DNA of 64,000 bases from Nonomuraea angiospora (GCF_014873145.1 NZ_JADBEK010000001.1:7254001-7318000), one strand, 5' to 3'. Numbered from the stretch's first letter, positions 51,138 through 60,239 are shown. Translations and numbers: made by a program. Notes: generated by a model from the letters alone, not told the origin.

Positions 51138-51803
51138 TCAGCCCGCCCCGGGGACGATCAGGCCGCCCTCGTAGGCGGCGATCACCGCCTGCACCCGGTC
51201 CCGCAGCCCCAGCTTGGTCAGCACGTTGCTGACATGGGTCTTCACGGTGTGCTCGCTGACCACCATGGCCTGCGCGATCTCCGCGTTGGACAGGCCACGG
51301 GCGATCATGCGCAGCGTCTCCTGCTCGCGGGCCGTGAGCGCGGCCAGCCGTTCCGAGGGCGGCGCGGCCGGACGGGCGGCCGTTCTGGCGGTGAACTCGG
51401 CGATCAGCTTCGTGGTGACCGACGGCGCGAGCAGCGACTCGCCGGCCGCCACCACCCGTACGGCGTGGATGAGGTCGTCGCGGCGGACGTCCTTCAGCAG
51501 GAACCCGCTCGCCCCCGCGCGCAGCGCGTCGTAGACGTAGTCGTCCAGGTCGAACGTGGTCAGCATGAGCACGCGGCAGCCGCTCTCCGCGCACACGATC
51601 CTGGCCGCCTCGATGCCGTCCATGACGGGCATGCGGATGTCGAGGAGCAGCAGGTCGGGACGGTGCTCGCGGACGGCCGCGACGGCCTGCTGCCCGTCCC
51701 CCGCCTCGGCGACGACCTCGATGTCCGGCTGGGCGTCGAGGATCATGCTGAACCCGGCGCGTACCAGCTCCTGGTCGTCCGCGACCACCACGCGCACGCT
51801 CAC
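51138..51803 (-). CDS. NarL/LuxR-family response regulator
   Basis: A 221-residue regulator. The receiver domain has the acidic pocket VVVADDQELVRAG, the phosphoacceptor Asp in LLLLDIRMPVMDG and the Lys in GFLLKDVRRDD. The LuxR HTH is LTAREQETLRMIARGLSNAE then VVSEHTVKTHVSNVLTKLGL. The start is GTG 51803, overlapping the histidine kinase stop as GTGA. It forms a two-component system with the upstream kinase, in a three-gene operon that begins with a membrane protein (53580). Confidence 0.96.
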   Translation of the reverse strand: MSVRVVVADDQELVRAGFSMILDAQPDIEVVAEAGDGQQAVAAVREHRPDLLLLDIRMPVMDGIEAARIVCAESGCRVLMLTTFDLDDYVYDALRAGASGFLLKDVRRDDLIHAVRVVAAGESLLAPSVTTKLIAEFTARTAARPAAPPSERLAALTAREQETLRMIARGLSNAEIAQAMVVSEHTVKTHVSNVLTKLGLRDRVQAVIAAYEGGLIVPGAG

Positions 51804-52999
51804 GCCGCCACCGCCCGGCCGGCCATCGGGAGCCGTACGAGGACCCGGAAGCCCGGCCCGTCGGCGCGCCGGCCGAAGTCGGCGGTGCCGCCGCAGGCCG
51901 CGGCCCGCTCGCGGATGCCGATCAGGCCGTTGCCGCCCGAGGGGAGCGAGGTTCCGGAGCCGCGGCCGTCGTCGGCGATGTCGATCATGAGGGTGTCGTC
52001 CTGCCAGGTGAGTCTGATGTCGGCGCGGGACGCGCCCGCGTGCTTGACGATATTGGTGAGGGCTTCCTGGGTGATCCGGTAAGCGGCGATCTCCGTGTCG
52101 GGGGTCAGCGGCCCCGGCTCGCCGGAGGCGGAGTAGGTCACGTCGAGGCCGGTGGCCCTGACCTGTTCGGCCAGGGTGGTGAGCGCGGCGATCGTCGGCT
52201 GCGGCGCGCGCGGGCCCTCTTCCTCCTTGAGCACGCTCAGCATGCGGCGGAGCTGGACCATGGCGTCGCGGCCAGCGGCGGCGATCGCGTCGAAGACGGC
52301 CTCTGCCCTGGCCGGGTCGCTCCTGACCACCACCGGTCCGGCCTCGGCCTGGACGACCATGAGGCTGACCGCGTGAGCCAGGATGTCGTGCATGTCGCGG
52401 GCGATCCTGGCCCGCTCGCGTTCGGCGGCCCGCTCGGCCTCGGCCTGGCGCTCGCGGGCCAGCTGAACGGCGCGTTCCTCAAGCGCGGCGGCGTGGGCGC
52501 GGGAGGCGGCGGCGGCCCGGCCGATGGCGTAGGCGGCGGTGAAGAGCACGACGCCGCGCATGGCGGTCTCGGAAGAGCCGACCATGAGCAGGCCGCCGGC
52601 GATCGTGAGCACCATCGTGATCAGGCGGGGCCACCTGGCGGAGTAGGCGGCCACGGTGTAGAGCGCCATGAGGGAGCCGTACCAGATGGGCTGCGCGGCC
52701 ACCTCGTCGACGACGTCGTAGAGCGCGGTCGCGACGAGGCCGGACAGCAGGACGGTCACCGGCGCGCGGCGCCGCCAGATGAGCGGCACCGTGGCGGCGA
52801 CCACGACCACGTAGCCCCACCAGTGCCAGGGCCCGCCGTACGGGTTCTCGCGGGAGAACAGCGGCCACAGCTGCACGACCAGCACCAGCAGCGCGAGCAC
52901 GGCGTCCACCCAGATCTGCGGCAGCGAGCTCGACCACCGGCGAAGCTGCGCGAAGAACCGTATATCGGACATGGCGTCCCATCTTGCCTCGTGCGTCAT
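51800..52999 (-). CDS. Sensor histidine kinase (HisKA_3 type)
   Basis: A 399-residue membrane kinase with about five transmembrane helices between residues 30 and 160. The phospho-His is in RARIARDMHDILAHAVSLMV; the ATPase N box is TQEALTNIVKHAGASRAD and the G box DIADDGRGSGTSLPSGGNGL. The ATG at 52999 overlaps the stop of the upstream membrane gene as ATGA; a later ATG at 52972 (MSDIRFFAQ) is possible. It phosphorylates the NarL-type regulator encoded directly downstream. Confidence 0.95.
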   Translation of the reverse strand: MTHEARWDAMSDIRFFAQLRRWSSSLPQIWVDAVLALLVLVVQLWPLFSRENPYGGPWHWWGYVVVVAATVPLIWRRRAPVTVLLSGLVATALYDVVDEVAAQPIWYGSLMALYTVAAYSARWPRLITMVLTIAGGLLMVGSSETAMRGVVLFTAAYAIGRAAAASRAHAAALEERAVQLARERQAEAERAAERERARIARDMHDILAHAVSLMVVQAEAGPVVVRSDPARAEAVFDAIAAAGRDAMVQLRRMLSVLKEEEGPRAPQPTIAALTTLAEQVRATGLDVTYSASGEPGPLTPDTEIAAYRITQEALTNIVKHAGASRADIRLTWQDDTLMIDIADDGRGSGTSLPSGGNGLIGIRERAAACGGTADFGRRADGPGFRVLVRLPMAGRAVAA

Positions 53000-53580
53000 G
53001 CGAGCGCGGCGGCGGGCCTGCCCATGACGGGAACCTGGCGGGCGAGGGGGACGAACGAGACCAGCAGGCAGAGGGCGCCGAGCGGGATGAGGTCCTTCTC
53101 GACGAACGGCAGGACGAGGTCGGCCAGGACCAGGACGGGCGCCCACATCTTCACCCGGCGCAGCGCCGCGAGCTGCACCACGAGGGCGAGCTGCCCGGCG
53201 AAGAACAGCAGGGGTACGACGTCGTAGACGACGGCCGAGACGCCGGGGACGCTCTTGACCTGGTCGAACAGCCCACCCATCGCCTCGTGGTCGGCGGACA
53301 TGAACCCGACCGCGATGTCGATGCCGAACTGTGCGAGCAACGCCACGACGCCGACGGTCCCGGCCGCCGCGCTCGCGGTGGCCAGGGCGTTCCCGCCGGC
53401 CATTCGCCGCATCTGCCAGAAGATGGGGACGTACAGGACGAGCGCCGCCATGAAGGCGAGGTGGCCGGTGGTCCACGCGATGCCGGGACCCCGGCTGCCG
53501 TCGAGGCCGTCGAGGATGCGGATCACGCCGTAGGCGAGCACGAGCAGGGGCGCGGCGATGAAGGGGATACGGGAGTTCAT
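52996..53580 (-). CDS. Multi-pass membrane protein cotranscribed with a two-component system
   Basis: A 194-residue protein with about six predicted transmembrane helices, beginning MNSRIPFIAAPLLVLAYGVI. No catalytic motif is recognised. It overlaps the histidine kinase gene by four bases (ATGA), so it is probably part of the sensing apparatus or its output. GAGG lies upstream of the ATG at 53580. The longer in-frame start at 53817 has no support. Confidence 0.83.
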   Translation of the reverse strand: MNSRIPFIAAPLLVLAYGVIRILDGLDGSRGPGIAWTTGHLAFMAALVLYVPIFWQMRRMAGGNALATASAAAGTVGVVALLAQFGIDIAVGFMSADHEAMGGLFDQVKSVPGVSAVVYDVVPLLFFAGQLALVVQLAALRRVKMWAPVLVLADLVLPFVEKDLIPLGALCLLVSFVPLARQVPVMGRPAAALA

Positions 53581-53672
53581 GGAGACGATCCTCGGCGTCG
53601 CGGGGGTCCTCGGGCATCGCCGGTGAGGGCGATTCCGCGGCTCCCTCTCAAGAGCGAGGACGAATCCGTCGT

Positions 53673-53849
53673 TCAGCCGCGCCGTGCGTAGTGCTGCTGG
53701 ATCAGCGCGGCCGCGCAGGCCAGCGCGGCCAGGCCGAACCCGATGCCGACGAACATGTTGAGATCGGAGGTGGAGGTGACCATGTTGGCGACCGCGAAGA
53801 TCGCCAGCAGCAGCCACAGGACGGGGCGGGGGATTCGGACGGGGGCCAT
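53673..53849 (-). CDS. Small two-helix membrane protein
   Basis: A 58-residue protein: MAPVRIPRPVLWLLLAIFAV (first helix), then a second helix GIGFGLAALACAAALIQQHY with the basic tail ARRG. Ribosome site TGAGGAGCGC lies just upstream of ATG 53849; an in-frame start further upstream at 53966 is rejected. It is divergent from the second histidine kinase and precedes the membrane/kinase/regulator operon by 92 bases. Confidence 0.7.
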   Translation of the reverse strand: MAPVRIPRPVLWLLLAIFAVANMVTSTSDLNMFVGIGFGLAALACAAALIQQHYARRG

Positions 53850-54003
53850 GGTGCGCTCCTCACGAGATCGGGTGACACCCCAAGACGCTACGGATCGCCG
53901 TCGCCACGGGCGATCCCACCAGTGAGACAGCCCGAGGTACAGCAGGCTGTACTGTTCGTCCGGCATCAGCCCTTCGCCCTGGGAGATGTCCTAGGGTCGG
54001 AGA

Positions 54004-55254
54004 ATGCCGACTCCCGACGCGGGGACCTTACGCCGGTGGGACATGGTGGCCCGGACCCGCGCCACCCTCGACGCCCTCGAACACCTCGTCGGCGGCGTCG
54101 GCACCGCCATCCTGGCGATCCTGGCCGTGTTCGTCGTGGCCATCACCGCGCTGGCCTGCCTCGTCGGCGTCGGCCTGTTCCTGGTGCCCACCGCCCTGCA
54201 CGTGCTGCGCATCGTCGCCGACCGGGAGCGGGGGCGGCTGTCCCGCTGGGGTCCGGACGTCGTCATCAGCCCCGACCCGGTCCCGTCCGAGATGCGGGCG
54301 GCGATCAGGAACCCGGCGAGCCGGCGCGAGCTGTGCTGGGCGCTGGTCCACGGGTCCGTCGGACTGATGCTCGGGGCGCTCGGCATGACGCTGCCGCTCA
54401 GCGCGGTACGCGACCTCACGTTCCCGCTGTGGTGGCGGCTGCTGCCGGACGGGGCGGGCGTGGACCTCTGGGTGGTGGACGACCTCCCGAGCGCCCTCGC
54501 GGTCGGCGCGCTGAGCGTGGGCTGGATCGCGCTGACCCTGGCCCTCGTCCCCGGCATGGCGCGCCTGCAGGCGTGGCCGGGACGGCGGCTGCTGGCCGCC
54601 GATCCCAGCACCGACCTGGCGCTGCGGGTCGCCCAGCTCACCGCGACCCGCGCGGAGGCGCTCGACGCGCACGCCGCCGAGCTGCGGCGGATCGAGAGGT
54701 CGCTGCACGACGGCACGCAGAACCGGCTCGTCGCCGTCAACGTCATGCTCGGCGCGGCCCGCCGCGCGCTGGCCCGCGACCCTGCCACCGCCGACGCCAT
54801 GCTCGAACGCGCGCAGGACGCCGCCGAGCAGGCGCTGGCCGAGCTGCGCGCGGTCTCGCGCAGCATCCTGCCCCCGGTGCTGACGGACCGGAGCCTCGCC
54901 GACGCGCTGAGCGGCCTGGCCGCCAGCTGCCCCGTCCCCTGCCGGATCGACGTCGACCTGCCCGGCAGGTGCGCCGCGTCCGTCGAGGCCACGGCCTACT
55001 TCGTGGTGGCCGAGGGGCTCACCAACATCGCCAAGTACAGCCAGGCGCGGCACGCCACCGTCACGATCCGGCGGCACGACGACCGGCTGGACCTCCGGAT
55101 CACCGACGACGGCCGCGGCGGGGCGGACGAGCGACGCGGGTCGGGGCTGGCCGGGATCCGCCGCCGGGCCGAGGCCCTCGACGGGACCTTCGCGCTGACC
55201 AGCCCAGAAGGCGGACCTACCACCATGAATGTGAGCCTCCCATGCGGATTGTGA
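54004..55254 (+). CDS. Sensor histidine kinase (second two-component system)
   Basis: A 416-residue membrane kinase with about four transmembrane helices in the first 190 residues (AILAILAVFVVAITALACLV, later GALSVGWIALTLALVPGMA). The HisKA_3 histidine is in RRIERSLHDGTQNRLVAVNV; the ATPase has FVVAEGLTNIAKYSQARHA and ITDDGRGGADERRGSGLAGI. An alternative start is Met14 (54043). The response regulator gene begins 13 bases before its stop. Confidence 0.94.
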   Translation: MPTPDAGTLRRWDMVARTRATLDALEHLVGGVGTAILAILAVFVVAITALACLVGVGLFLVPTALHVLRIVADRERGRLSRWGPDVVISPDPVPSEMRAAIRNPASRRELCWALVHGSVGLMLGALGMTLPLSAVRDLTFPLWWRLLPDGAGVDLWVVDDLPSALAVGALSVGWIALTLALVPGMARLQAWPGRRLLAADPSTDLALRVAQLTATRAEALDAHAAELRRIERSLHDGTQNRLVAVNVMLGAARRALARDPATADAMLERAQDAAEQALAELRAVSRSILPPVLTDRSLADALSGLAASCPVPCRIDVDLPGRCAASVEATAYFVVAEGLTNIAKYSQARHATVTIRRHDDRLDLRITDDGRGGADERRGSGLAGIRRRAEALDGTFALTSPEGGPTTMNVSLPCGL

Positions 55255-55892
55255 TCGCCGAGGACGACCCGCTCCTGCGCGAGGGCCTCGCGCTGCTGCT
55301 GCGGGCGGAGTCGCTGGACGTCGTGGCCACCGCGCCCGACCCGGACGGCTTCCTGACCGCGATCGACGCCCACAGGCCGGACGTCGCCATCGTGGACGTC
55401 CGGATGCCCCCGACCCACACCGACGAGGGCATCGTCGCGGCCGTCGAGGCCCGGCGGCGTCAGCCGGAGCTGGCCGTGCTCGTGCTGTCGGCGTACGTGG
55501 AGCAGGCGTTCGCCACCGACCTGCTCGCCCACGGCAGCGCCCGGCTGGGCTACCTGCTCAAGGAGCGGGTGGGGCGGGTCGAGGAGTTCATGGGCGCGCT
55601 GCACCGGGTGGCGGAGGGGGGCACGGCCATCGATCCGGAGGTCGTCGCGCAGCTGCTGGCCCGCAGCAGGCCCGACAGCCGGCTCGACCGGCTCAGCCCG
55701 CGCGAGCGCGACGTGCTGGCCCTGATGGCCGAGGGCCTGGGCAACGCCGCGATCGCCGAGCGGCTGTTCGTCACCGACGGCGCCGTGCACAAGCACATCC
55801 GCAGCATCTTCTCCAAGCTCGACCTGGCGCCGACCGACCGGACCGACCGGCGCGTGGCGGCCGTCCTGCACTACCTGGAGAACGGGAAATAG
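55242..55892 (+). CDS. LuxR-family response regulator (second two-component system)
   Basis: A 216-residue NarL-type regulator: receiver VIAEDDPLLREGLALLLRAE, phospho-Asp in VAIVDVRMPPTHTDEG, Lys in LGYLLKERVGRV, and HTH LSPRERDVLALMAEGLGNAA then FVTDGAVHKHIRSIFSKLDL. ATG 55242 lies inside the 3' end of the kinase gene (13-base overlap), indicating translational coupling. Its stop is four bases from the stop of the convergent small gene at 55897. Confidence 0.95.
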   Translation: MRIVIAEDDPLLREGLALLLRAESLDVVATAPDPDGFLTAIDAHRPDVAIVDVRMPPTHTDEGIVAAVEARRRQPELAVLVLSAYVEQAFATDLLAHGSARLGYLLKERVGRVEEFMGALHRVAEGGTAIDPEVVAQLLARSRPDSRLDRLSPRERDVLALMAEGLGNAAIAERLFVTDGAVHKHIRSIFSKLDLAPTDRTDRRVAAVLHYLENGK

Positions 55893-55896
55893 GGAG

Positions 55897-56145
55897 CTAG
55901 GCGCCCAGGTCGCGGGCGATGTTGTCCAGCCTGGTCGCCAGGTCCTCCAGAGCCTCGTCGCTCAGGCCGCCCTCCGGCAGCCGGGCCGCGAGCTCGTCGC
56001 GGTGCGCGATGACCAGGCCCTTGTGCGCGTCATCCACCTCATCGGCCGGCAGGACCACGCAGTCACCCCGCACGAACACCAACGTGGCGTCGGGTTGCTC
56101 CGACTGCAGCAACTGGCGGACGCATTCAAGATCTATCAGAGACAT
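55897..56145 (-). CDS. Small protein of the Hsp20 operon, unknown
   Basis: An 82-residue acidic soluble protein (MSLIDLECVRQLLQSEQPDA, ending LATRLDNIARDLGA) with a strand-rich first half (TLVFVRGDCVVLPADE) and helical second half. GAGGAG precedes ATG 56145. It is 53 bases downstream of the 120-residue membrane protein in an operon headed by an Hsp20 gene. I do not recognise the family. Confidence 0.72.
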   Translation of the reverse strand: MSLIDLECVRQLLQSEQPDATLVFVRGDCVVLPADEVDDAHKGLVIAHRDELAARLPEGGLSDEALEDLATRLDNIARDLGA

Positions 56146-56198
56146 CTCGGCTCCTCTGCCCCGACTGGCTTCAAGCTGGGCGCTTACCCAGAGGGCAC

Positions 56199-56561
56199 TC
56201 ATCCGAACGTCGGAGGGCCGCCGTCGGCGTGCGAGCGCCGTACGCCGAACGTCACCAGATACACCGCTGCCCCCAGCGCCACCAGGGCGGGCGGCACGGC
56301 GAGCAGCGGCCGCGCGGCCAGCAGGGCCAGCACGGTCAGGACCACCCCCACCAGCAGCCCGAGCGCGCCCGCCAGCAGGCGCACGCCGAGCCAGCTCGAC
56401 GGCGGCGGCGACGCCGGCCACTCCCCATGGCCGCCTCCGTGCACGTCGGGCACGCCGGTGTCGCTCACCACGCCGGAGGAGGTGATCTCCTCGGGAGGCG
56501 GCGGCTCGCGCAGCACGGGAGCGAAGAACTCGTCCTCCGGGTCCTTGTCGTGCCTGTTCAT
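56199..56561 (-). CDS. Membrane protein with a long acidic/Pro-rich N-terminus (Hsp20 operon)
   Basis: A 120-residue protein. Residues 1-55 are hydrophilic and Pro-rich (EDEFFAPVLREPPPPEEITS, GGGHGEWPASPPPS). Two transmembrane helices follow (about 58-82 and 85-105), with a basic exit VRRSHADGG. No known domain. It lies six bases after the 194-residue protein in the Hsp20 operon. Confidence 0.75.
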   Translation of the reverse strand: MNRHDKDPEDEFFAPVLREPPPPEEITSSGVVSDTGVPDVHGGGHGEWPASPPPSSWLGVRLLAGALGLLVGVVLTVLALLAARPLLAVPPALVALGAAVYLVTFGVRRSHADGGPPTFG

Positions 56562-56567
56562 CCTGGA

Positions 56568-57152
56568 TCACCTCGCCGGATCGGCTTCCTCCAGCTCCTG
56601 CAGGAACGGGTTGACCACGGCGTTCAGCTCGGCCAGGAGCGCTTCGAGCGAAGCCTGGGCGTCGTCGAGGTTCGGCAGGCCCGCGGCCCGCGCGTGGGTG
56701 GGCGTGGGCAGGCGCTCGACCGGCAGGGGCACGCGGAGCTCCAGCGTGCTCAGCGCGGTCGGCCGCTCGTACGGCGGCGGCACGTAGGTGGGCTCCTGGC
56801 GCTGCCAGCTCGACCAGCCCTGCGGCAGCCGGACCGCGGGCGGGGCGGCCAGCTCGACCACCGCCAGCAGGCCCGGCGCCTCCTCCGGACGGTGACAGGT
56901 CGCGTCCAGCACCCGCGGGTGGCGGCGTACGTAGGCGTGCTCCGCCACCGGGCGCGTGGCCACCTCCCACGCGCCCAGTGCGAAGTGCAGCGGGTCCAGC
57001 GTGACGCCGCCCGCGGCCGGTTCGCCGTGCATGGCTTCGAAAGCATGCCGCCATCTGCGCAGCTCCTCGCCATAGCGCTCCTGCGCGCTGCCCGGCTCCG
57101 CGCCGTCGCGCCCTCGCGCGGCGCCGATCCAGAACGCCTGCGTGCCGGCCAT
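56568..57152 (-). CDS. Hypothetical protein of the Hsp20 operon
   Basis: A 194-residue soluble protein: MAGTQAFWIGAARGRDGAEP, then a Trp/His-containing core (YGEELRRWRHAFEAMHGEPA, LDPLHFALGAWEVATRPVAE) and a proline-rich centre (EPTYVPPPYERP). The C-terminus is helical and acidic (ALLAELNAVVNPFLQELEEA). No family recognised. It starts 15 bases after the Hsp20 gene, so it may be an adaptor or client of the chaperone. Confidence 0.75.
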   Translation of the reverse strand: MAGTQAFWIGAARGRDGAEPGSAQERYGEELRRWRHAFEAMHGEPAAGGVTLDPLHFALGAWEVATRPVAEHAYVRRHPRVLDATCHRPEEAPGLLAVVELAAPPAVRLPQGWSSWQRQEPTYVPPPYERPTALSTLELRVPLPVERLPTPTHARAAGLPNLDDAQASLEALLAELNAVVNPFLQELEEADPAR

Positions 57153-57167
57153 GCGCCTCCCCCGGTG

Positions 57168-57626
57168 TCAGCCCTTGATCTCGATGCGTCGAGCGCGGCC
57201 CTTCTCGGTCTTGGGAACGCGCACGATCAGGATCCCGTCCGCCAGCTCGCCGCCGATGTGCTCGGTGTCGGCGTCGCTCGGCAGGATCGTCCGGTAGACG
57301 AACCGCCCGGTGCGCCGGCGCAGCATCTGGCCCTTGTCCTCCTCGTTGACCTCCCCGGACACGCACAGCTCGCTGTCGTTGACCTCGACGTTGATGTCCT
57401 GCCGCTTCAGGCCGGGAAGCTCCGCCCGTACGATGTAGGCGTCCGGGGTCTCCTCGGTCTCCGCCACCGGCCGCCAGGCGGCCAGATCGCTCTCCGCGCC
57501 CTGCTCGAAGAGCCGTCCCATCTGGTCCCACAGCTGCTCGAACTCGGTGAAGGGATCCCAGGACCGCCTCTGCCAGGGGACACCCGCCTGCATCGCTCCG
57601 CGATTGCGCCTTATCGGCAAAGCCAC
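57168..57626 (-). CDS. Hsp20 / alpha-crystallin family small heat-shock protein
   Basis: A 152-residue chaperone. The N-terminal arm is SWDPFTEFEQLWDQMGRLFE; the alpha-crystallin domain spans about 55-150, with ELPGLKRQDINVEVNDSELC, YRTILPSDADTEHIGGELAD and GILIVRVPKTEK. The start is taken as GTG 57626 (GGAGG ten bases upstream); ATG 57593 is also possible. It heads an operon of four genes. No recognisable HspR or CIRCE site is visible upstream, so regulation is unclear. Confidence 0.93.
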   Translation of the reverse strand: MALPIRRNRGAMQAGVPWQRRSWDPFTEFEQLWDQMGRLFEQGAESDLAAWRPVAETEETPDAYIVRAELPGLKRQDINVEVNDSELCVSGEVNEEDKGQMLRRRTGRFVYRTILPSDADTEHIGGELADGILIVRVPKTEKGRARRIEIKG

Positions 57627-57768
57627 TGCTTTCTCACCTCCGTGACGTGAGGGACACCGTCGCCCCCCTCCTCCAAATTCATCCCGTACCCGCAATTGCC
57701 CGTCGTGAACGGTTTAGTCGCAGGTCAGAGGGTGTGTCGAAGCCATCGGACGGGGAAGCGGAGTGGAC

Positions 57769-58791
57769 ATGACCGAGGAAACGGGGAGCACGCCGGGCGC
57801 CGGGGAATCCGCCCTCCCCACGGTCACGCTGGCGCTCGCGGGCGACACCATGCTCGGCCGCGGCGTGGCCGAGCGGCTGAGGCTGACCGCCGATCCGGCC
57901 GACTTCTTCGACACCGGCGTGCGCTCGGTGCTCTCCCGGGCCGACCTGGTCCTGTTCAACCTCGAATGCTGCGTCTCGGACCGCGGCCGACGCTGGGACC
58001 CGCTGCGCAAGGCGTTCCACTTCCGCGCCCCGCCCCAGGCCGCGGCGATGCTGGCGGAGCTGGGGGTGCACGCGGTCACGCTGGCCAACAACCACGCCCT
58101 GGACTACGGCCACGAGGCCCTCCTCGACACCCTCGACCACCTGGCGGCGGCCGGGATCCGCACCGTGGGCGCGGGCGCCGACCTGGCCCGGGCCTGGGAG
58201 CCCGCCGAGCTGAAGGTGGGGGATCTCCGCCTGGCGGTGCTGGGCGTCACGGACCATCCTCCCGAGTTCGAGGCCACCGAGCGCCGGCCCGGCGTCGCGT
58301 ACGCCGACCTGGGCTTCGGGGTGCCGGACCGGCTCACGAGCACGATCGGGGGCCTGGACGCCGACCTCGTCCTGGTCTGCGTCCACTGGGGTCCGAACAT
58401 GACCTCCAAGCCCGTCACGCACGTCCGCCGCGCCGCCCGGGCCCTGGTGAAGGCCGGGGCGTCCCTGGTGGCCGGGCACTCAGCGCACGTCTTCCACGGG
58501 GTGGCCGGACCGGTCCTGTACGACCTGGGCGACCTCATCGACGACTACATCGTGGACCCCGAGCTCCGCAACGACCTCGGGCTGATCTTCCTGGTCACCC
58601 TGGACGAGCGGGGCCCGGTACGGCTGCGGGCCGTCCCCATCGCGCTGGACTACTGCCGTACCAGGATCGCGAACGACATGGAGGCCCGCTGGGTCCGGGC
58701 CCGGTTCACCGCCGCCTGCGCCGACCTCGGCACCGAGGTCCGGTGGGAGGCCGGCACGCTCACCGTCGATCTCCGGTCACGGGTGGATTGA
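57769..58791 (+). CDS. CapA-family metallophosphatase-like protein
   Basis: A 340-residue protein of the CapA/PgsA (poly-gamma-glutamate capsule) calcineurin-like family. Metal-site motifs: VTLALAGDTMLGRGVA, LVLFNLECCVSD, TLANNHALDYGHEALLD, LVCVHWGPNM and AGHSAHVFHGV. No signal peptide or membrane helix, unlike true CapA, so it is probably a cytoplasmic phosphodiesterase-like enzyme. Start is ATG 57769 or GTG 57763. No capB/capC genes are nearby. Monocistronic, divergent from the Hsp20 operon. Confidence 0.9.
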   Translation: MTEETGSTPGAGESALPTVTLALAGDTMLGRGVAERLRLTADPADFFDTGVRSVLSRADLVLFNLECCVSDRGRRWDPLRKAFHFRAPPQAAAMLAELGVHAVTLANNHALDYGHEALLDTLDHLAAAGIRTVGAGADLARAWEPAELKVGDLRLAVLGVTDHPPEFEATERRPGVAYADLGFGVPDRLTSTIGGLDADLVLVCVHWGPNMTSKPVTHVRRAARALVKAGASLVAGHSAHVFHGVAGPVLYDLGDLIDDYIVDPELRNDLGLIFLVTLDERGPVRLRAVPIALDYCRTRIANDMEARWVRARFTAACADLGTEVRWEAGTLTVDLRSRVD

Positions 58792-58895
58792 CCGGACGCG
58801 CCACCCACTTCGGGTACGCGGTCAATCACCCAGAGTGACCATATGGTGTTGGTCAGTGGCCCCATGGGGGTCCGGCACCTAGCGAGAGGATCGAC

Positions 58896-60221
58896 ATGGC
58901 GCACGAACCGAGAATCGACGTCGAGAGCAGAGCCCAGTCGGTCAGGAACAGCCTGACAGAGGAGCAGTCCGAGCGGATCGTGGACGCGCTCGGCGAGCAG
59001 GGGATCTGGTTCGCGACCCCGCATCCCCGGGTGAGCGAGGCGCCCAGGCCCGACCGCGTCTGGGAGCTGGTGGGCGACAAGCCGCACCTGGGGCGCACGG
59101 CCACCGGGCGGGCCGCGATCTACCTGGCCGACGGGCACAGCGCGCTGACCCGGCCGCTGATCTTCGCCGACGGCTTCGGTTACGGGCCCAGCGACCTGGA
59201 CGCGCTGTGGGCCCACTTCAACAGCGAGCGCAGCCCCGGCTTCCTGGACCAGCTCCGGAGCATGGGCATCGACGTCATCCTCCTGGGCTTCGACCAGCGC
59301 CAGACGTACATCCAGGCCAACGCCGCCGTGGCGGTCACCTGCGTCCAGCGCGCCATCCGGGAGCGGCAGGGCGACCTGCCGCTGGTCGTCGGCGGCGTCA
59401 GCATGGGCGGCATGGTCACCAGGTACGCGCTGGCGCGCATGGAGACCGAGGGCGCCGACCACCAGACCGACAAGTACTTCTCCTACGACACGCCGCACCT
59501 CGGCGCCTGGATCCCGCTGGTGCTCCAGCAGCTCGCCTACCTGCACGAATCGCTGGAGCCGAACGCGAACGGCCCCGGGCAGGCCGAGCTGATCCGCAGC
59601 CCGGCCGCCCAGCAGCTCCTGTGGGCCTGGGTCGAGAACGAGGACTACTCGGGCCCCGTGACCACCGCCAGCCCGCTGCGCACGGACTTCCTGGACGACC
59701 TGCGCCGAGTGGGCTGGTTCCCGATCCGCCCGTACAAGCTGGGGCTGGCCAACGGGGTCGGCGACGGCACGGGGCGCGACCTGCCGCCGGGCACGCCGGT
59801 GTTCGACCTGCACTACGATCCACTGCAGCTCACCGCCAAGATCCAGCCGGACATGGGCCAGCTGCAGAACGTCGGCACGGTCAAGTTCGGGGCTCCGACG
59901 TGGACGAGCGCCACCTCGCACGTGGCCGCGTTCGACGGGGCGCCGGGCGGCACGCTCGACTCGTGGGGCAGGGTGGCCGACGCGATCGGGCTGCCCGTCC
60001 AGGAGCGGTTCCGCCACAGCTGCTTCGTGCCCGCGGTCAGCGCCATCGCCCTGGCCAGGGACCCGTACCACTGGCAGACCGACCTCTACAGGGACCTCAC
60101 CGAGCTGCCGAAGGACGAGACGTTCCTGGACGCGTTCTGCTGCGACACGGCCGACACCGAGCACGGCAACGTCTCCGAGGTGCTGATCGACTGGTTCCTG
60201 GAGCAGCTCGCCGGCTGGTAG
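58896..60221 (+). CDS. Alpha/beta-hydrolase-like protein
   Basis: A 441-residue soluble protein. The nucleophile elbow is LVVGGVSMGGMVTRYALARM (G-x-S-x-G) and it is followed by SYDTPHLGAWIPLVLQQL, the D-T-P-H-x-G stretch common in PGAP1-like and lipase-type hydrolases. A catalytic His may be in GTVKFGAPTWTSATSHVAAF. No signal peptide. An N-terminal 80-residue domain without known match precedes the hydrolase core. The ATG follows GAGAGG. A strong hairpin terminator follows the gene. Confidence 0.82.
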   Translation: MAHEPRIDVESRAQSVRNSLTEEQSERIVDALGEQGIWFATPHPRVSEAPRPDRVWELVGDKPHLGRTATGRAAIYLADGHSALTRPLIFADGFGYGPSDLDALWAHFNSERSPGFLDQLRSMGIDVILLGFDQRQTYIQANAAVAVTCVQRAIRERQGDLPLVVGGVSMGGMVTRYALARMETEGADHQTDKYFSYDTPHLGAWIPLVLQQLAYLHESLEPNANGPGQAELIRSPAAQQLLWAWVENEDYSGPVTTASPLRTDFLDDLRRVGWFPIRPYKLGLANGVGDGTGRDLPPGTPVFDLHYDPLQLTAKIQPDMGQLQNVGTVKFGAPTWTSATSHVAAFDGAPGGTLDSWGRVADAIGLPVQERFRHSCFVPAVSAIALARDPYHWQTDLYRDLTELPKDETFLDAFCCDTADTEHGNVSEVLIDWFLEQLAGW

Positions 60222-60239
60222 CGGCGAGGCAACGGCGGC

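Noticed and set aside
53691..55892. 733-codon plus-strand frame
   Set aside because: Only its last part (from 55242) is the response regulator; the rest is out of frame with the histidine kinase.
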